8,609 nucleotides of DNA from an uncultured Rhizobiaceae group bacterium. Its GTDB lineage: Bacteria > Pseudomonadota > Alphaproteobacteria > Rhizobiales > Rhizobiaceae. Where the stretch lies: NCBI GenBank assembly GCA_905479965.1, contig CAJQOR010000103.1, positions 1 through 8,609 of the forward strand, written 5' to 3'. The translations under genes were made by a program, and so were the position numbers. Below, in pieces: positions 6,437 to 8,609 of the stretch; the stretch's first letter is position 1; each line of letters begins with the position of its first letter. Under the pieces are notes generated by a model, which saw only the letters and a program-made list of their open reading frames with translations, ran no database searches and was not told the DNA's origin.

Positions 6437-6481
6437 GATCAAATGTTTGAAATAAACTTGTCTCAAACGTGATTGTTGATC
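6437..6481. promoter_or_regulatory. Nested inverted repeats between divergent promoters
   Basis: GTTTGA (6445-6450) and TCAAAC (6463-6468) form an inverted repeat with a 12-base spacer. It is nested inside GATCAA (6437-6442) and TTGATC (6476-6481). The arrangement lies where a regulator could act on both divergent genes. AT-rich sequence makes chance dyads common. Confidence 0.3.
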
Positions 6482-6501
6482 CCACTAACTCAGATTATAG
6501 T
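6473..6501 (+). promoter_or_regulatory. Promoter-like hexamers for the small basic-protein gene
   Basis: TTGTTG (6473-6478) and TATAGT (6496-6501) are 17 bases apart. The -10 matches five of six consensus bases; the -35 keeps only TTG. Transcription would begin near 6508 and leave a leader of about 95 bases. Confidence 0.4.
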
Positions 6502-6508
6502 GAAAGTG

Positions 6509-6524
6509 TTAGCGTTTCATTAAC
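6509..6524 (+). promoter_or_regulatory. Near-consensus CtrA-type box
   Basis: TTAG-N7-TTAAC differs by one base from TTAA-N7-TTAAC. It falls right after the predicted transcription start of the small basic-protein gene, a position that would suit repression. It is the second such near-match in an intergenic region of this window. Confidence 0.3.
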
Positions 6525-6591
6525 TATGAACCTGCTTAATAATAATAGTATAAAAGGATGAAATTTAACCCGCGTACATCCGTCATCCAAT

Positions 6592-6596
6592 GGAGG
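6592..6596 (+). promoter_or_regulatory. Strong ribosome binding site deciding the start at 6602
   Basis: GGAGG ends five bases before ATG 6602. An in-frame ATG at 6590 overlaps this site and so is unlikely to be the start. Confidence 0.8.
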
Positions 6597-6601
6597 CGAG
6601 A

Positions 6602-6790
6602 ATGGCAGAAATTATACGGTTACTAGACTACGAACCGGTCGCACGGCCTGAAGGTTTTAAACCGACAAAGCCAGCTGATATCCTGTTTTTCACAGGCGTT
6701 CGTTATGAAAAAGCTCCGAAAAAGAAAAAATCTCGGAAGCCAGCTAAATCAAACAATCAGGCTCGTAAGGTGAAACGCAGCGGTGTTTGA
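6602..6790 (+). CDS. Small basic protein of unknown function (62 residues)
   Basis: The protein starts MAEIIRLLDYEP and has two parts. The first 40 residues are a compact non-charged block with the segment KPADILFFTGVRYEK, which I recall from short hypothetical proteins of rhizobia. The last 22 or so are a lysine- and arginine-rich tail (APKKKKSRKPAK onward). Such a tail suggests contact with nucleic acid, ribosome or acidic protein, but that is inference. There is no membrane segment. A strong ribosome site and a plausible promoter argue that it is a real gene. It stands alone between the divergent DUF2336 gene and the convergent DUF1254 gene. The strongly acidic repeats of the neighbouring DUF2336 protein make charge pairing conceivable but unsupported. 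Confidence 0.8.
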   Translation: MAEIIRLLDYEPVARPEGFKPTKPADILFFTGVRYEKAPKKKKSRKPAKSNNQARKVKRSGV

Positions 6791-6837
6791 TAGCTGTTAT
6801 ATAATGGCTAGATTGACAATTTGAAACAAACCAGTTT

Positions 6838-7377
6838 CTAAAGACGTGCGCATAATGCGTTGGTCAAAAAGTTTTGAGCTTCTTCAAGCGAGCTTATGCT
6901 AGGCACGATAGATCTCAGTGCCACATAACCCTCAATATCAGCAACTTCAATTGCAATTGTCTCTGCAATAAGCTCGGGTTCTTCACTCCGCAAATTCAAA
7001 AGTTGCCCCTTTGTACCCAATATAAAGTTTACTTCTCCGTTGATTGCAGACCGCGCGCTCATCGAAAAAATCTCGTTTGAGCCTGTATCAAATGAAGCCA
7101 ATGTCCACACTTCAGTTGGTTGATCTGCTACAATCTGCAATGGACCTTCATCTAACATATAATGACACACTGCTGTTTGGATAAATATGTCTTCGTTATA
7201 AAGCTCGGTTTCATTGGGTTGATTTGCCAATGAATAAAATTCAAACGGCTCGCCCAGATTTTGAACTTTACTCCAAGCATCAACATTTGAATTAAAGGGG
7301 AGAATGAGTATCAGCAATATGTGCAGCACGGCAGCGCCAACAAGGCCTGTGAAGATTGCTAGGAGAAACTTGAGCAT
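6838..7377 (-). CDS. Short membrane-anchored DUF1254 protein
   Basis: A 179-residue protein beginning MLKFLLAIFTGLVGAAVLHI, a membrane anchor (residues about 3-28, followed by LPF). The rest is probably periplasmic. The block TAVCHYMLDEGPLQIVA, then VWTLASFDTGSNEIFSM, matches the beta-rich DUF1254 domain. In many bacteria DUF1254 and DUF1214 are joined in one long protein; rhizobia have short, separate versions side by side, as here. The function is unknown. ATG 7377 shares its A with the TAA stop of the DUF1214 gene (TAATG), and GGAG lies ten bases upstream, so the two are translationally coupled. A GTG three codons earlier is too close to that GGAG. It is the last gene of the PBP1A operon; only a weak GAAAC/GTTTC hairpin (6822-6837) follows it. 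Confidence 0.88.
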   Translation of the reverse strand: MLKFLLAIFTGLVGAAVLHILLILILPFNSNVDAWSKVQNLGEPFEFYSLANQPNETELYNEDIFIQTAVCHYMLDEGPLQIVADQPTEVWTLASFDTGSNEIFSMSARSAINGEVNFILGTKGQLLNLRSEEPELIAETIAIEVADIEGYVALRSIVPSISSLEEAQNFLTNALCARL

Positions 7378-7958
7378 TAAGCACACTCTCCTTTGATGAT
7401 GATTGGCATTTCCAAAGCTCGGATGCCCGAGACATTTGAAATGGGCGTATCAATTAACGTAAGCTGCAACTCAAATTCTAAATTTGGGTCAAGGGCAAGC
7501 CAATTGCCAGATTGTGGATTTTGCGAGAGTTTAATCTCAATATTGCCATCACTATCGCGCAATACCTTTTGCGCATTAATGGTACTTGGTTTGCCTTGTG
7601 GAATATTCAATGGTTCATTGTCTGGATGTACGGTGCGCAATGTCCAAAACAGGGCAGGGGGAACGCGGCCTCGGAGCGTATAATCGCAGTTAAACGCAAG
7701 CGGTTCCTCATTTTGATCAACTTGCGCACGGAAAACCAAACCTTCAGCACGACCAAGCAATATCTTGCCATCATTCGCACGGTGCGCTCTCGCATAAGGA
7801 TCGGCGTCTTTTGTCTGAATTTGTGGATACGCAACCCAATTGTTGACTTTTAAGCCACCAAAACCACGTGTTGCGTCAAGCGCCCATTGTGCTGAGTAAA
7901 TGCCACCCAGAAACATAATCACCAAAGCGGTGCCGACCAAAAACGGAATACGTAACAC
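7377..7958 (-). CDS. Short membrane-anchored DUF1214 protein
   Basis: A 193-residue protein with an N-terminal hydrophobic segment (residues about 4-22, PFLVGTALVIMFLGGIYSA) that is either an anchor or a signal peptide. The C-terminal half carries the DUF1214 pattern: RGRVPPALFWTLRTVHP, then DSDGNIEIKLSQNP, then GNWLAL and a closing FELQLTLID strand. Family members have no established activity, and the location implied here is periplasmic. The start codon is GTG at 7958, with AAGG about ten bases upstream, inside the 21-base gap after the PBP1A stop. It overlaps the DUF1254 gene by one base. Position directly behind a peptidoglycan synthase suggests an envelope role, which is inference from context. 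Confidence 0.88.
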   Translation of the reverse strand: MLRIPFLVGTALVIMFLGGIYSAQWALDATRGFGGLKVNNWVAYPQIQTKDADPYARAHRANDGKILLGRAEGLVFRAQVDQNEEPLAFNCDYTLRGRVPPALFWTLRTVHPDNEPLNIPQGKPSTINAQKVLRDSDGNIEIKLSQNPQSGNWLALDPNLEFELQLTLIDTPISNVSGIRALEMPIIIKGECA

Positions 7959-7979
7959 TGATTTCAGCCTTTCGGTGGT

Positions 7980-8357
7980 CTATTGTGTGATTTTGCTGAC
8001 GGTCGGACTTGTGTCCAACTTGGCCAAATTATCTCGTGTTGTTTCAAGTACTTTGGCAAGTTCACGAAGCGCCTGAGTGGCCTGTCGATTTAACAGACGT
8101 GTGCGGGAGGGAAGTGACACCTGGCTGATGCCACCTTCAACGTCAGCAATGAGTGGTCCAAAAGTTTCCTCAGGCAATGCATCCTCAATGCCTGGAATGG
8201 CGCGAAGTTCAATGCCTTGGTGTGCATATTCCATTATTTTCTTAAATGTCATAGCTGGAAGCGAACCACCTGTCATGCGCGCGGTTGTGGTGAAGTCATC
8301 ATTGCCAAACCAAACTGCCGTTGTGAAATTGCCTGTATATCCGACAAACCAGCCGTC
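7980..8357 (-). pseudogene. mrcA: Penicillin-binding protein 1A, C-terminal fragment only
   Basis: The frame reads DGWFVGYTGN, then TAVWFGNDDF, then RMTGGSLPAMTFKKIMEYAH to a TAG stop at 7980-7982. This is the end of the transpeptidase domain and the C-terminal tail of class A PBP1A, the membrane-bound enzyme that polymerises and cross-links peptidoglycan. The full protein is normally about 700-800 residues; only 126 are here. The DGWFVGYTG block usually follows the catalytic KTG motif by a few residues, but upstream of it there is a TGA (8358-8360) and then unrelated sequence, so KTG, SxN, SxxK and the glycosyltransferase domain are all missing. The only in-frame ATG, at 8276, is not a natural start. 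Either the gene is interrupted here or the sequence is misjoined. DUF1214 and DUF1254 genes follow as an operon. Confidence 0.88.
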
Positions 8358-8609
8358 TCAAGTTGCCCTTGTGGTGGCGTCATATTGTGGTCGCAATTCG
8401 TTTTGTTTTGCTTCACTTTTTACATCGCTTATCTTTCACCGCGGGCGAAAGGCTTCGCATCAGCCCAAGTTGCCGTCAATATTCTTTACACGCGATGCGG
8501 AGGTTGCGCCAAGCTTCCTGACCCATTTCCTTCCTGTGTGTAGCGGAGGTCGTTCCAAGCTATGCCGCCTATCTTGTTCTCCTCTGACCCTCACAACCCA
8601 TTCACTGAA
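8358..8609. other. Unrecognised sequence abutting the PBP1A fragment (possible mobile-element edge)
   Basis: This 252-base stretch replaces the expected upstream part of PBP1A and runs off the window. In the PBP1A frame it has stops at 8358-8360, 8436-8438 and 8460-8462, then an open frame of 49 codons to the edge with no family I recognise. It carries repeated motifs (CAAGTTGCC at 8359-8367 and 8466-8474; a 19-base repeat listed separately) and a perfect GCGAA/TTCGC hairpin at 8445-8458. Such a mix fits the terminal non-coding part of a mobile element, but no transposase is visible and the other end is absent. A sequence join is the alternative. Confidence 0.45.
8497..8561. repeat. Pair of 19-bp direct repeats, period 46
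   Basis: GCGGAGGTTGCGCCAAGCT (8497-8515) and GCGGAGGTCGTTCCAAGCT (8543-8561) match at 16 of 19 positions. The bases around them also agree partly, with several C/T differences, so a 46-bp unit may be duplicated. They lie in the unrecognised stretch next to the PBP1A fragment. Confidence 0.75.

Larger units (their letters stand above)
6341..6601. other. 261-base divergent intergenic region
   Basis: This region separates the minus-strand DUF2336 gene from the plus-strand small basic-protein gene. It is AT-rich, with a poly-A-rich segment at about 6378-6420. It contains the dyads (6437-6481), promoter-like hexamers (6473-6501) and CtrA-like box (6509-6524) listed separately. I see no RNA gene or open frame of interest. 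Confidence 0.6.

Noticed and set aside
8358..8435. Minus-strand stretch reading NELRPQYD, similar to the start of some short conserved hypothetical proteins
   Set aside because: There is no start codon at the right place and the frame stops after 25 codons, so the likeness is probably chance.
8217..8543. Plus-strand open frame opposite the PBP1A fragment
   Set aside because: It runs antisense to clearly conserved PBP1A coding sequence, is rich in Cys and Ser as shadow frames often are, and has no ribosome site.
8463..8609. 49-codon minus-strand frame open to the window edge
   Set aside because: It is rich in Arg, shows no family pattern I recognise and covers the repeats. It may be part of a gene outside the window, but there is not enough to call it.
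8358..8609. Group II intron or tRNA/tmRNA in the unknown stretch
   Set aside because: I looked for a domain V hairpin, a GUGCG-type 5' end and tRNA arms on both strands and found none.

Overview
The window looks like a chromosomal segment of a fairly low-GC alphaproteobacterium of the order Hyphomicrobiales (Rhizobiales). This rests on gene content: a DnaA-C-like helix-turn-helix protein, SufE, a DUF5330 protein, a PAS/HisKA sensor kinase with a PleC/DivJ-like core, a peptidoglycan-binding protein, DUF1491, DUF2336, a DUF1254/DUF1214 pair and the end of a class A penicillin-binding protein 1A. Family names come from recognising protein sequence by eye; no search was run.

Left part (1-1181). 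The 3' end of an HTH gene (+) meets sufE (-) tail to tail with one base between their stop codons. Upstream of sufE on the minus strand is a DUF5330 gene. A terminator-like hairpin lies between it and sufE. A 360-base intergenic stretch (1182-1541) then separates this divergent pair from the kinase. It holds repeats, a dyad and one near-consensus CtrA-type box, but no gene.

Centre (1542-4661). A plus-strand cluster encodes a multi-pass membrane histidine kinase, a single-pass protein with two periplasmic peptidoglycan-binding repeats (start overlapping the kinase stop by 11 bases), and a DUF1491 protein. The arrangement suggests that envelope state and cell-cycle-type phosphosignalling are co-expressed. 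That link is inference.

Between this cluster and the next gene (4668-4751) is an array of four 21-bp tandem repeats. It is followed by a long DUF2336 gene (-) with unusual acidic internal repeats. A divergent intergenic region (6341-6601) holds a promoter-like sequence, nested dyads and a second near-consensus CtrA-type box. It leads into a 62-residue basic protein (+).

Right part (6838-8609). A tightly packed minus-strand operon runs PBP1A C-terminus, DUF1214 protein, DUF1254 protein. The PBP1A reading frame is clear down to its stop but ends abruptly near 8358, just before the RDxWF region that follows the KTG motif. Beyond it are about 250 bases with several in-frame stops and repeated motifs, matching no gene I recognise. 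The most likely readings are the edge of a mobile element inserted in the PBP1A gene or an assembly join. This junction and the 21-bp array are the least explained parts of the window.
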